A stretch of DNA of 7,292 nucleotides from Lactobacillus sp. (GTDB lineage: Bacteria; Bacillota; Bacilli; Lactobacillales; Lactobacillaceae), in NCBI GenBank assembly GCA_003482405.1, contig DMZB01000321.1:1-7292 (forward strand), in the 5' to 3' direction. Under the pieces are notes generated by a model. That model was not told the origin of the DNA. It saw nothing but the letters and a program-made list of their open reading frames with translations, and searched no databases. A program made the translations under genes and the position numbers. Position 1 is the first letter of the stretch; each line of letters begins with the position of its first letter. Below are positions 1-6,327 of the stretch, piece by piece.

Positions 1-418
1 TGGATCATCAACTTCATGTCGCCGGGCCGTTAAATGGCTCAAAGAAAAAAAGGTGCCCTTTCAAGAACACCCAATTGATACGACGAGTAACCTATCCGTT
101 AAAACGCGTGAAAAGCTTTCAACTGATACGGTAAAACAGTTCTTGGCCGCCAGTGAAAATGGCTGTGACGAATTGCTTGCGCCACGTTCCCTCGCCATGC
201 AAGAATTATCCAAGGTAATGGACATCACCCGTTTGTCACTGACGGAAATGATTGATGTCATCGCCGACCACCCAAAGATGTTACGTTGGCCGATTGCGTT
301 TGACGACCACCGTCAAATCCTACAAGTCGGGTTCAACGACGATGAATTTGGGACATTTATCCCCCGCAAACTACGTAAAATGGAACTTAATAACATCCTT
401 GCCCGATTGAACGGGTAA
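1..418 (+). CDS. Spx/ArsC-family transcriptional regulator, 5' end cut by the window
   Basis: The reading frame is open from base 2 and runs off the left edge. GTG at 53 is an internal valine codon, because family sequence (SSTSCRRAVKWLKEKKVP) continues upstream of it. About 138 residues are visible and perhaps 7 are missing, so full length is near 145 against about 131 for Bacillus Spx. The C-terminal half is diagnostic: LRWPI, then LQVGFNDDE, then FIPRKLR, matching Spx's LRRPI, LQVGYNEDE and FLPRKVR. Spx proteins bind the RNA polymerase alpha C-terminal domain and redirect transcription during thiol or oxidative stress. Two departures are visible. The N-terminal CxxC redox switch is SxxC here (only visible residue Cys6 remains), and the second Arg of the RRPI motif is Trp (visible residue 96). 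It is therefore probably a paralog without the classical disulfide switch. The family call is firm; the regulon and activity are unknown. Confidence 0.9.
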   Translation, partial: GSSTSCRRAVKWLKEKKVPFQEHPIDTTSNLSVKTREKLSTDTVKQFLAASENGCDELLAPRSLAMQELSKVMDITRLSLTEMIDVIADHPKMLRWPIAFDDHRQILQVGFNDDEFGTFIPRKLRKMELNNILARLNG

Positions 419-420
419 CC

Positions 421-480
421 AAAAAAGAGACGTTCTAGAAGTCGAGCAATTCGCTTGCTCTTCTCTAGAACGTCCTTTTT
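421..480. terminator. Bidirectional rho-independent terminator between the Spx-like gene and the SDR gene
   Basis: GACGTTCTAGA (429-439) pairs perfectly with TCTAGAACGTC (464-474). Inside lies a second 6-bp stem, GAGCAA (444-449) with TTGCTC (455-460), separated from the first by a small internal loop. A T-run (476-480) follows on the + strand and an A-run (421-426) precedes it, so the hairpin can stop transcription of both convergent genes that end at 418 and 489. Confidence 0.9.
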
Positions 481-488
481 GAATTCAA

Positions 489-1217
489 TTAAGCATCCTG
501 ACGCGTTGCGGCAATGTCTACTTCACGGATATTAACCTCTTGTGGCATGTCGTACATGAACTTCACTGTTTCAGCGACATGAACAGGATCCAAGGTGATT
601 CCACCCATTGTTTCCTTCCAGCTTTCGTAGTCTGACAATGCAGACTTGCTAGTCACGTGCGTCAACAGTTCCGTTTCAGCAGCACCAGGGGCCACCATCA
701 TGACACGGACATTTTCTCCAGCACTTTCCTCATGGATGGTCTCTGACAACCCGTGCACGCCAAACTTACTTGCAACGTATGCGGCATGGTTCACAAACGT
801 CTTCTTACCAGCCAATGATGACATATTCAAGATGGTCCCGTGATGACGTTCACGCATATCATTTAACACGATTTGTGTGCCATTTAAGACACCCATCACG
901 TTGGTGTCCAGCATTGTTTGCCATTCCTTACGATCCTGGTTTTGAACATTCCCCAGCAGCATCAAGCCGGCGTTGTTGACCAATAAATCTGTCTTACCAT
1001 ACTTGTCTTCAGCTTTACGAATCGCTTTTTCAAACTGGTCATAGTCCGTCACGTCAACTGTGTCGATCATGACATTTTCCATGCCCTTGGCAACTTCAGC
1101 CAACTTTTCTTCACGACGGCCCAGTAACAACATTGGGTAGCCATCAGCGGCAAACTGCTTGGCAATTTCTTCACCGAAGCCAGAACTTGCGCCGGTAATC
1201 ACAACTAATGATTTCAT
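489..1217 (-). CDS. NADP-dependent short-chain dehydrogenase/reductase (classical SDR)
   Basis: A cytoplasmic Rossmann-fold oxidoreductase of 242 residues, the usual size for classical SDRs. Visible motifs in order: TGASSGFG (8-15) nucleotide-binding loop, GRR (33-35) after the second strand, typical of NADP(H) preference, NNAG (81-84), Asn106, catalytic Ser134, and Tyr147-x3-Lys151. The C-terminus IREVDIAATRQ resembles the YdfG-like branch (3-hydroxy acid / serine dehydrogenase-like). The substrate cannot be read from sequence. I chose the ATG at 1217 because GGAGG sits 9 nt upstream. An ATG at 1241 would add 8 residues with no good ribosome binding site and would place the binding site inside the gene. 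The gene is divergent from the HxlR-type regulator at 1375, a common arrangement in which the regulator controls the neighbouring oxidoreductase. Confidence 0.93.
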   Translation of the reverse strand: MKSLVVITGASSGFGEEIAKQFAADGYPMLLLGRREEKLAEVAKGMENVMIDTVDVTDYDQFEKAIRKAEDKYGKTDLLVNNAGLMLLGNVQNQDRKEWQTMLDTNVMGVLNGTQIVLNDMRERHHGTILNMSSLAGKKTFVNHAAYVASKFGVHGLSETIHEESAGENVRVMMVAPGAAETELLTHVTSKSALSDYESWKETMGGITLDPVHVAETVKFMYDMPQEVNIREVDIAATRQDA

Positions 1218-1256
1218 TTTAAAAATCCTCCAAAATTCCATTTCTCAACGTTTGCA

Positions 1257-1262
1257 AGTATA
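1257..1262 (-). promoter_or_regulatory. Candidate -10 box of the SDR gene
   Basis: On the minus strand this reads TATACT, about 40 nt before the ATG at 1217. The hexamer at -35 spacing (TTCCTT, 1280-1285) is poor, so the promoter may be weak or activator-dependent. The + strand also reads TATAAT at 1259-1264, so the box could serve either direction. Confidence 0.45.
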
Positions 1263-1271
1263 ATGGGCTCA

Positions 1272-1299
1272 TTGACAAAAAGGAAGTACGCACTTTAAC
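1272..1299 (+). promoter_or_regulatory. Candidate promoter of the HxlR-type regulator gene
   Basis: A perfect -35 hexamer, TTGACA (1272-1277), is followed after 16 bp by TTTAAC (1294-1299), a 4/6 match to the -10 consensus. This would give a leader of roughly 70 nt before the ATG at 1375. The spacer holds the palindrome described separately. Confidence 0.5.
1284..1295. promoter_or_regulatory. Candidate operator for the HxlR-type regulator
   Basis: AAGTACGCACTT is a 12-bp palindrome with one mismatched pair. It lies inside the spacer of the regulator's own candidate promoter and overlaps the -35 region facing the SDR gene. A dimeric winged-helix regulator bound here could control both genes. 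The position is suggestive; binding is inferred. Confidence 0.4.
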
Positions 1300-1374
1300 G
1301 TAACTACGAAAAAACATTTGCTTTGTAAGTTATGGTCCTGCAGGCTTCTCGTTACGACTCAGGAGGTCACTATT

Positions 1375-1740
1375 ATGCAATCACGTCCCACCATCATTCA
1401 TCCGCGTTACCGCAACGAATTTGATGCCACGATGCAACTCATCCAAGGAAAATGGAAAATTATCATCATGTACGAAATCGCAGAAAGCGGCACCAGCAGA
1501 TTTGCTGACTTACAACACCACATCCGCGAAGTATCCCACAAAACCCTAACCAACCAGCTCAAGGAATTGGCGGACGACGGTTTGATCGAACGTCATGATT
1601 TTCAAACGGCTCAACCACATGTTGAATATACCCTAACGCAGAAGGGCGAATCAATCATTCCGCTTCTTGATGCAATTTGTGCCTGGGGTGACAGTCATAT
1701 CGACCATTCACAAATTGAACGGGATCTGTGTGATGAATAA
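1375..1740 (+). CDS. HxlR-family (DUF24) winged-helix transcriptional regulator
   Basis: A DNA-binding protein of 121 residues, normal for the family. The HxlR signature runs through it: GKWK (25-28), RFADL (42-46), the recognition-helix region SHKTLTNQLKELADDGLI (54-71), then PHVEYTLTQKG (81-91) and WG (104-105). The start at 1375 is set by AGGAGG (1361-1366) 8 nt upstream; the longer open frame from 1318 has no ribosome binding site. Redox- or aldehyde-sensing members such as YodB and HypR carry a conserved Cys shortly before the GKW motif. Here that stretch has none, and the only cysteines are Cys102 and Cys119 near the C-terminus. The signal is therefore probably not sensed by that mechanism. 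The divergent SDR gene is the likely target, probably with autoregulation. Confidence 0.93.
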   Translation: MQSRPTIIHPRYRNEFDATMQLIQGKWKIIIMYEIAESGTSRFADLQHHIREVSHKTLTNQLKELADDGLIERHDFQTAQPHVEYTLTQKGESIIPLLDAICAWGDSHIDHSQIERDLCDE

Positions 1741-1743
1741 TCT

Positions 1744-2592
1744 TTAATGCGGATAATTCGTTTGGGGCGTGTAGCGCGCTTGCCACAGAAAATCTGTAAT
1801 TGCACGATCAACGTGCGGATTTTGATGCAACAGATAGTGCAGCACGCTGATGCCGCCAACAATTGTCTCACTCTGGTACCCATCAACACGTCCGGCCAAC
1901 ATTTCGCCTAACTGATGATCACCTTTAACAGATACACCCAGATCGCCACCGGTACCAAACATATCACCGGCGATATTCAGTACCTGAATGTGATGTGGAA
2001 AACGATCAGCGGCTGCCCGTTCCTTCTTACTAAAGGTCGTCGCAATGTTGACAAACTTGGCGGTTTTTGGATAATCTTCGCGTTGATCAGCCGCGCGTCC
2101 TGTCAGATATTGATAAATAATGTTATTTCCGGAAGAGTGTCCAACCATATTGACGGTCTTAATGTGTTCGCGTTGCTTCAGAATACGCATCACATTTGTT
2201 AGCTGCTTGGCTTCCCGTGACGCGTGGTGATTGTCCGCAAACAAAACCAAAATCAGTGGATTGCGTTTGCCCAGCGAACCACGTTTATCAATGGTTGGGT
2301 TGCCGTCTTTAGCGACATGAATCGTCCACACTGCCTGACCGATATCATAGCGTTCAAACCGCGCATTCATTGGTCCAAACGTCAGCCAGTTACTATAGTC
2401 ACCAGACACAAAAAGCGTCGGTGTTTTACTATAGGTCACTTGGACATGACCCATTTCCTTTTGTTCACTGGCCTCCCAGCCCATTACGATACCGGCAACC
2501 ACTAAAATGGCACACAAAATACCGATTAACCACCGAATAAAGCGGTCTTGTTTTGCTGGTCGTTGTGCGACCGCGTGTTTTTGCTCACCCAT
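1744..2592 (-). CDS. Membrane-anchored alpha/beta hydrolase of the DUF915 family
   Basis: The protein has 282 residues. A basic N-terminus is followed by one hydrophobic segment (about 19-38), suggesting an N-terminal membrane anchor or uncleaved signal with the hydrolase domain outside the cell. The nucleophile elbow is GHSSG (151-155, Ser153). Asp217 in GGDLG and His252 in VLHYLLHQNPHVDRAITDFL fit the rest of the triad, and the last motif is typical of DUF915, a lipase-like family common in lactobacilli whose substrates are not established. Many members read GHSMGG; here it is GHSSGN. ATG at 2592 follows GGGGG with a 10-nt gap, a modest site. The gene probably has its own promoter and ends 3 bp from the stop of the convergent HxlR gene. 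Confidence 0.88.
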   Translation of the reverse strand: MGEQKHAVAQRPAKQDRFIRWLIGILCAILVVAGIVMGWEASEQKEMGHVQVTYSKTPTLFVSGDYSNWLTFGPMNARFERYDIGQAVWTIHVAKDGNPTIDKRGSLGKRNPLILVLFADNHHASREAKQLTNVMRILKQREHIKTVNMVGHSSGNNIIYQYLTGRAADQREDYPKTAKFVNIATTFSKKERAAADRFPHHIQVLNIAGDMFGTGGDLGVSVKGDHQLGEMLAGRVDGYQSETIVGGISVLHYLLHQNPHVDRAITDFLWQARYTPQTNYPH

Positions 2593-2620
2593 GACTGAAA
2601 TTCCCCCGTTTAATGGCGCT

Positions 2621-2626
2621 ATTATA
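2621..2626 (-). promoter_or_regulatory. -10 box of the DUF915 hydrolase gene
   Basis: The minus strand reads a perfect TATAAT, 28 nt from the start codon at 2592. No convincing -35 hexamer is seen at 16-18 bp. It lies downstream of the thioredoxin terminator, so the hydrolase is probably its own transcription unit. Confidence 0.55.
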
Positions 2627-2710
2627 CCGCATCGACTTAAAAAAGCCGTTCATGTCCGTTATCATGAGCAGAATCATTGGTGAAAATTAATATTTTAAAT
2701 GTAGCTATCA

Positions 2711-2768
2711 AAACACCCTCTTCAAATACTGACCGCTTCGCTCCGCGGTCCATTTGAAGAGGGTGTTT
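2711..2768 (-). terminator. Strong hairpin terminator of the thioredoxin gene
   Basis: AAACACCCTCTTCAAAT (2711-2727) pairs with ATTTGAAGAGGGTGTTT (2752-2768), 17 bp without a mismatch. An inner 6-bp stem GACCGC/GCGGTC (2731-2736 / 2745-2750) sits above it. On the minus strand the stem ends in a short T-run (TTTT). It starts 7 bp after the thioredoxin stop codon. Confidence 0.85.
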
Positions 2769-2775
2769 AATTTGT

Positions 2776-3099
2776 CTACATTTCCGAAATCTTTGACTTT
2801 AGATAACGACTTAACTTTTCCTTTGGATAGTAACCAGAGACCTTTTCGACGGCCTTGCCATCTTTAAAAACGACTAAGCTAGGCACACTCATCACTTTAT
2901 ACTTTTCAGCGATGGCCTGATGATCGTCGACATCCAAACGCAAAAAGTTGATTTCATGGTTATATTCTGTTTCCAACTGGCTTAACACGGGTTCCATCAT
3001 TTTACATGGTCCACACCACGGTGCCCAAACATCCAGCACGGACAGGCCCGTAGTCGTCGCCGCGTCGATTTCCGTTTGCGTTGTTACATTTTGTGCCAT
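2776..3099 (-). CDS. trxA: Thioredoxin
   Basis: A cytoplasmic thiol-disulfide reductant of 107 residues, the standard thioredoxin length. The active site is WCGPC (28-32, Cys29 and Cys32), the buried Asp is Asp23, and the cis-proline is Pro73 in SVPSL. The late FKDGK stretch also fits. It would receive electrons from thioredoxin reductase and supply ribonucleotide reductase, peroxidases and methionine sulfoxide reductases; none of these lie in the window. ATG at 3099 is preceded by GGAGG (3106-3110 on the + map) with a 6-nt gap. A promoter at 3129-3158 and a strong terminator make it a single-gene unit despite following lactate oxidase on the same strand. Lactobacilli usually carry several thioredoxin genes, so this may be a paralog rather than the main trxA. 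Confidence 0.95.
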   Translation of the reverse strand: MAQNVTTQTEIDAATTTGLSVLDVWAPWCGPCKMMEPVLSQLETEYNHEINFLRLDVDDHQAIAEKYKVMSVPSLVVFKDGKAVEKVSGYYPKEKLSRYLKSKISEM

Positions 3100-3128
3100 T
3101 TCTTGCCTCCGTAAAAAATCATGAGGCT

Positions 3129-3158
3129 AGTATACGAAATTAGCAGGCTCCTTTGCAA
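3129..3158 (-). promoter_or_regulatory. Promoter of the thioredoxin gene
   Basis: On the minus strand TTGCAA (3153-3158) and TATACT (3129-3134) are separated by 18 bp. The -10 box is 29 nt from the start codon, giving a leader of about 23 nt that carries the GGAGG site. Confidence 0.65.
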
Positions 3159-3190
3159 CTCTGAGCACTGAGATCCGAACAAAACGGATG

Positions 3191-4303
3191 TTATTCATAA
3201 GGATGTGGCCATAGCAACTTCGTTTGTTTGACCTCATCGATGGTCTTTGTGCCCGCCAGTTGCATGGTAATCCGCAATTCCTGATTAAAGTGCTGCATGA
3301 CTGAGCGAACCCCCGCCACACCGCCAAGATTCAGTCCATAGAATAATGGCCGTGCAAACGCAACGACATCTGCGCCGCTAGCTAACGCCTTAAAAGCATG
3401 TTCACCACGCCGGATCCCAGAATCAAAAATAATCGGCACCTCGTGGTTGACTGCCTTGGCAATGCCGGGAAGCACATCAAAGGACGCTGGCCCGCCATCT
3501 AATTGACGACCACCATGATTGGACACCCAAATCCCCTTTGCGCCAGCACCGATGGCTAACATCGCGTCGTCTGCTGACTGAACGCCTTTAACGATCACGG
3601 GTAGATTCGTGTAGCTAGCGATTGCATCAATATCAGCCAGACTCAATGTCCGTTTGGCCTTGGCGTATATTTCCATGATGTTTAGCCCTTCACCGCTGTT
3701 ATCACTTGCCGAATAATCGGCTAAATTGACCATTGGTAACGGGAATGAAAAACCAGTTTTCACATCGGCTTCCCGGTAGCCACCCAGAGACGCGTCCGCC
3801 GTTAGAATAATCGCTTTGATGCCAGCCGCAACGGCTTGATCTAAAATCCAGTGATTAAAGCCGTTATCGTTACTCATATAGAGTTGGAAAAATTGCGGTG
3901 CTCCGTGACCAGCCGCAGCAATTTCCGTCACACTTTCGTTTGCATACGTTGAAATCGACATAATTGTGCCTTCAGCCGCCATCGCTTCGGCTGTTTCTGA
4001 CTCACCATTCACGTGTAATAGCCCGTGAGCAGCGGCCGGCGCATCGATCATCGGCGTATCCAAATCCACACCCCAAAATTTGGTATGCAGATCTGGATTT
4101 TCAAGGTTGCGCAATACGCGAGGAACGATTTGTGCATGGTCGAACGCGGCCGTGTTTTCACGCATCGTCCACTCTGTTTCGGCACCACCCTGAATGTAGC
4201 CAAACGCACCTGGTTCCATGCGTGCCTTTACCAGCGGTTCCAGACTTGCCAAGTCGTCAATATGCAGTTTCTTTTCATCTGTACTTGCCTGATATTCAGC
4301 CAT
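3191..4303 (-). CDS. lctO: L-lactate oxidase-type FMN-dependent alpha-hydroxy acid oxidase
   Basis: A cytoplasmic TIM-barrel flavoprotein of 370 residues, close to the 374 of Aerococcus lactate oxidase, which it follows throughout. Active-site residues can be placed by motif: Tyr36 (FGYIQG), Tyr142 (FQLYMS), Arg177 (GGYREADV), Tyr213, Lys239 (VKG), and His263 with Arg266 in SNHGGRQLDG. The phosphate-binding region DSGIRRGEH (294-302) and GADVVAFARP (310-319) are also present. The APAAAHG stretch (88-94) resembles lactate oxidase. The expected reaction is L-lactate + O2 to pyruvate + H2O2; another 2-hydroxy acid cannot be excluded. An ATG at 4330 would add 9 residues, but AGGAGG lies 8 nt before the ATG at 4303, so I chose 4303. 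The gene starts shortly after the terminator of the upstream terC-like gene. No clear promoter is visible between them. Confidence 0.92.
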   Translation of the reverse strand: MAEYQASTDEKKLHIDDLASLEPLVKARMEPGAFGYIQGGAETEWTMRENTAAFDHAQIVPRVLRNLENPDLHTKFWGVDLDTPMIDAPAAAHGLLHVNGESETAEAMAAEGTIMSISTYANESVTEIAAAGHGAPQFFQLYMSNDNGFNHWILDQAVAAGIKAIILTADASLGGYREADVKTGFSFPLPMVNLADYSASDNSGEGLNIMEIYAKAKRTLSLADIDAIASYTNLPVIVKGVQSADDAMLAIGAGAKGIWVSNHGGRQLDGGPASFDVLPGIAKAVNHEVPIIFDSGIRRGEHAFKALASGADVVAFARPLFYGLNLGGVAGVRSVMQHFNQELRITMQLAGTKTIDEVKQTKLLWPHPYE

Positions 4304-4359
4304 CGTTATTTCCTCCTGACCGTTAGCCAAACCAAATCATTTATCAACATCAACATGGT

Positions 4360-4392
4360 AAAACAAAAGGCTGCCCACACATGTGAACAGCC
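4360..4392 (-). terminator. Terminator of the TerC-family gene
   Basis: GGCTG (4369-4373) pairs with CAGCC (4388-4392), with a smaller CAC/GTG pairing inside. On the minus strand the stem is followed by TTTTGTTTTA, the expected U-rich tail. It lies between the terC-like stop at 4459 and the lactate oxidase start at 4303. Confidence 0.75.
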
Positions 4393-4458
4393 ATTTCAAA
4401 TGGTGAACTATTATTAAGTTTATAGATTAATGTTTGTTTGGTGAACGTCCAATCAAAC

Positions 4459-5247
4459 CTACTGATCACGGCGCGTCTGGCGTGATCTGCTTTGTGACCG
4501 ACGAACGAAGTGGACAATCAGTGTTATGATTACCGCCGCTAAAATCACGAGGCCAAATACCGTTGAAGAAATTTCAATGTTGATTGCCGGAATCGAAATA
4601 AATAACTTAATGGCAATCAGAGCAATCAGCACATACGCCATTGTTTCAAGTTCTGGAATACGACGCATCAAATTCATAATGAACTCTGCAATTCCCCGCA
4701 TACATAGAATCCCAATTAATCCACCAATCAAGACAATCACGGGATTACTCGAAATCGCCAATGATGCCAATACTGAATCAATTGAGAACACAATGTCCAT
4801 GATTTCGATTTGAATTACCACGGACCAAAAGACAGAAATATGACCAAATCGTCGCGGCTTCACCGGCTCTGCGTTTTCTTGACCCACGGGGTGACGTTTG
4901 CGCTGGGTGATTAGATGGTGGAAATATCTGTACACCAAGTAACAGAGGTACAGTGCGCCAATCACTTTGATGATCCAGAAATTAATGAGGTACGTCCCCA
5001 CTCCGATAATCAGAAAACGGAACAAGTAGGCGCCCCACAGACCATAGAATAGTGACTTTTCACGGTCTTTAAGATTGGTCAACGATGTGGTTTGTGCCGC
5101 CAACACGACGGCGTTATCAACGGACAACAGACATTCAATTAAGACTAAAGATCCAATGATCAACCAGTCATTACTGCTGGTTAATACCGCCGCCCAGTTA
5201 TGACCATCGAAAAATGGGCCATACAGTTGGCTTAATAGGTGTAACAA
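4459..5247 (-). CDS. TerC-family integral membrane protein, probable metal (manganese) exporter
   Basis: The protein has 262 residues from the proposed TTG start, with about seven hydrophobic helices (roughly 27-50, 67-90, 93-112, 138-160, 168-185, 201-220, 227-248) and a basic cytoplasmic-type loop at 115-134. Two TerC signatures carry acidic residues within the membrane: ECLLSVDNAVVLA (38-50) and EIMDIVFSIDSVLA (148-161). Relatives in Bacillus (YceF/MeeF and YkoY/MeeY) have been linked to manganese export to secreted or membrane metalloproteins; other members carry tellurite-resistance labels. The start is unusual. AAGAAGGA (5256-5263 on the + map) is 8 nt before TTG at 5247, giving M-L-H-L-L-S-Q-L-Y-G. 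The upstream GTG at 5286 lacks such a site and would place it inside the gene. The gene follows the RluA-family gene on the same strand, 67 nt away, and may be co-transcribed. Confidence 0.88.
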   Translation of the reverse strand: MLHLLSQLYGPFFDGHNWAAVLTSSNDWLIIGSLVLIECLLSVDNAVVLAAQTTSLTNLKDREKSLFYGLWGAYLFRFLIIGVGTYLINFWIIKVIGALYLCYLVYRYFHHLITQRKRHPVGQENAEPVKPRRFGHISVFWSVVIQIEIMDIVFSIDSVLASLAISSNPVIVLIGGLIGILCMRGIAEFIMNLMRRIPELETMAYVLIALIAIKLFISIPAINIEISSTVFGLVILAAVIITLIVHFVRRSQSRSRQTRRDQ

Positions 5248-5255
5248 CGATAAAA

Positions 5256-5263
5256 TCCTTCTT
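5256..5263 (-). promoter_or_regulatory. Ribosome binding site that decides the TTG start of the TerC-family gene
   Basis: The minus strand reads AAGAAGGA, then 8 nt, then TTG (5247-5245). Family similarity also begins at this codon, since the 13 residues encoded upstream from GTG 5286 are hydrophilic and do not look like TerC sequence. Confidence 0.7.
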
Positions 5264-5272
5264 TCTTTGTCA

Positions 5273-5308
5273 GAAACTGACGCCACGTCCTGCTTTCATA
5301 GCAGTTTC
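5273..5308 (-). other. Two overlapping hairpins in the leader between the RluA-family and TerC-family genes
   Basis: GAAACTG (5273-5279) can pair with CAGTTTC (5302-5308), 7 bp. A competing 5-bp hairpin, CTGCT (5290-5294) with AGCAG (5300-5304), uses bases 5302-5304 as well, so the two cannot form fully together. This could modulate translation at the TTG start or be incidental. The gap is too short for a manganese riboswitch of the yybP-ykoY type. Confidence 0.35.
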
Positions 5309-5314
5309 AGGCCA

Positions 5315-6226
5315 TCAAGATTTGGACTCTGAAAATGCCGCTGGTAGCGGTGCATCAATTGTCACGCGTTCGCCACTAAAAGGCAATATCAAACTTAGTT
5401 GAACGGCATGCAAAAGCATTCGTTTAGGTTGAAAATACGCCAAATTCTGTTCATACAACGGATCACCAATAATTGGGTGTCCATTACCAGCGAGATGAAC
5501 CCGCAACTGGTGCGTTCGGCCAGTCATTAAGGTTAGTGAAACCAAACTAGCCTTATTGGTTTCTTTCAGCACCTGATAATGCGTTTCCGCAGTTTGGGCG
5601 CCAACGCCATTAATCAGGCGTTTGCGGCGGTCGTTTGGATCACGACCAATTTTGTCTGTAAAGGATCCGGTTGAGTGTTCAAACCGTCCTTCAACCCACG
5701 CCTGATACGTACGATGAATATGTTTATCACTGATCTGCCGGTCCAAAATCGGTACGACAAGCGGCGTCTTCGCTACGATCATCGCACCACTAGTAGCCAT
5801 ATCCAAACGATGAACCATCCAGGGTTGAACCTGTTGTGGAGCTAACTGTGCCGTCAAAAAGTTCATGACTGTGCCAGCTTCATCAGTTCGGTTGGGATGA
5901 CTTTTTACACCGCTGGGCTTGTTAACGACCAACAACTGATCATTTTCAAACAGCATGGGCAATGACAGGCTGTTGTCTGGCAAATAGGTTTGGACTGGTG
6001 TTTGCAATTCATCCGCGCGCAGTGTGATCGTGACGACATCTCCTACGGTAACTGTTGAGTTGTAGGGTCGGTAGACACCGTTGACTTTAATGTCTTCACG
6101 AATGCGTAAGTAGTGTTGCAGGCGTTTGGGCACTAACCACATGCGTAATAACCCACGAATGTTCAGTTTGGCTTCGGCCGCGGTGACAGTCAGTGTTGTC
6201 GTCCACTTTTGTTGCGTATCGGGCAT
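5315..6226 (-). CDS. RluA-family RNA pseudouridine synthase
   Basis: This enzyme converts uridine to pseudouridine in rRNA or tRNA. It has 303 residues. The N-terminal 70 or so are S4-like (LRMWLVPKRLQHYLRIREDI, 28-47, then VNG), consistent with RNA binding. The catalytic domain shows NKPSGV (102-107), HRLDMATSG (139-147) with catalytic Asp142, and TGRTHQLRVHL (235-245), all standard for RluA/RluD-type enzymes. Which RNA position it modifies cannot be told, since firmicutes carry several paralogs. The start is between ATG 6226, behind GGGAGGTG with about 10 nt spacing, and ATG 6247, behind AGGAT with 7 nt. I prefer 6226 because its site is stronger and MQGGGKA is not family-like. It heads a same-strand run with the TerC-family gene. 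No convincing promoter was found upstream. Confidence 0.93.
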   Translation of the reverse strand: MPDTQQKWTTTLTVTAAEAKLNIRGLLRMWLVPKRLQHYLRIREDIKVNGVYRPYNSTVTVGDVVTITLRADELQTPVQTYLPDNSLSLPMLFENDQLLVVNKPSGVKSHPNRTDEAGTVMNFLTAQLAPQQVQPWMVHRLDMATSGAMIVAKTPLVVPILDRQISDKHIHRTYQAWVEGRFEHSTGSFTDKIGRDPNDRRKRLINGVGAQTAETHYQVLKETNKASLVSLTLMTGRTHQLRVHLAGNGHPIIGDPLYEQNLAYFQPKRMLLHAVQLSLILPFSGERVTIDAPLPAAFSESKS

Positions 6227-6327
6227 CGCTTTGCCACCTCCCTGCATGAAATATCCTGTATTAGTTTACCGCTCTAACAGCTTGAGCGCATTCAAATATC
6301 TGTTCGTACACAGCTTTCCGTTTCGCC

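Noticed and set aside
53..418. GTG at 53 as the start of the first gene
   Set aside because: Family-specific sequence, including the SxxC active-site loop, continues upstream in frame to base 2, so the gene is cut by the window edge.
3173..3189. Hairpin ATCCG/CGGAT as a terminator of lactate oxidase
   Set aside because: It has only 5 bp and no T-run on the minus strand, so termination there is not supported.
5248..5314. A yybP-ykoY manganese riboswitch in front of the TerC-family gene
   Set aside because: The 67-nt gap is too short for the roughly 100-nt aptamer and its conserved core is not visible.
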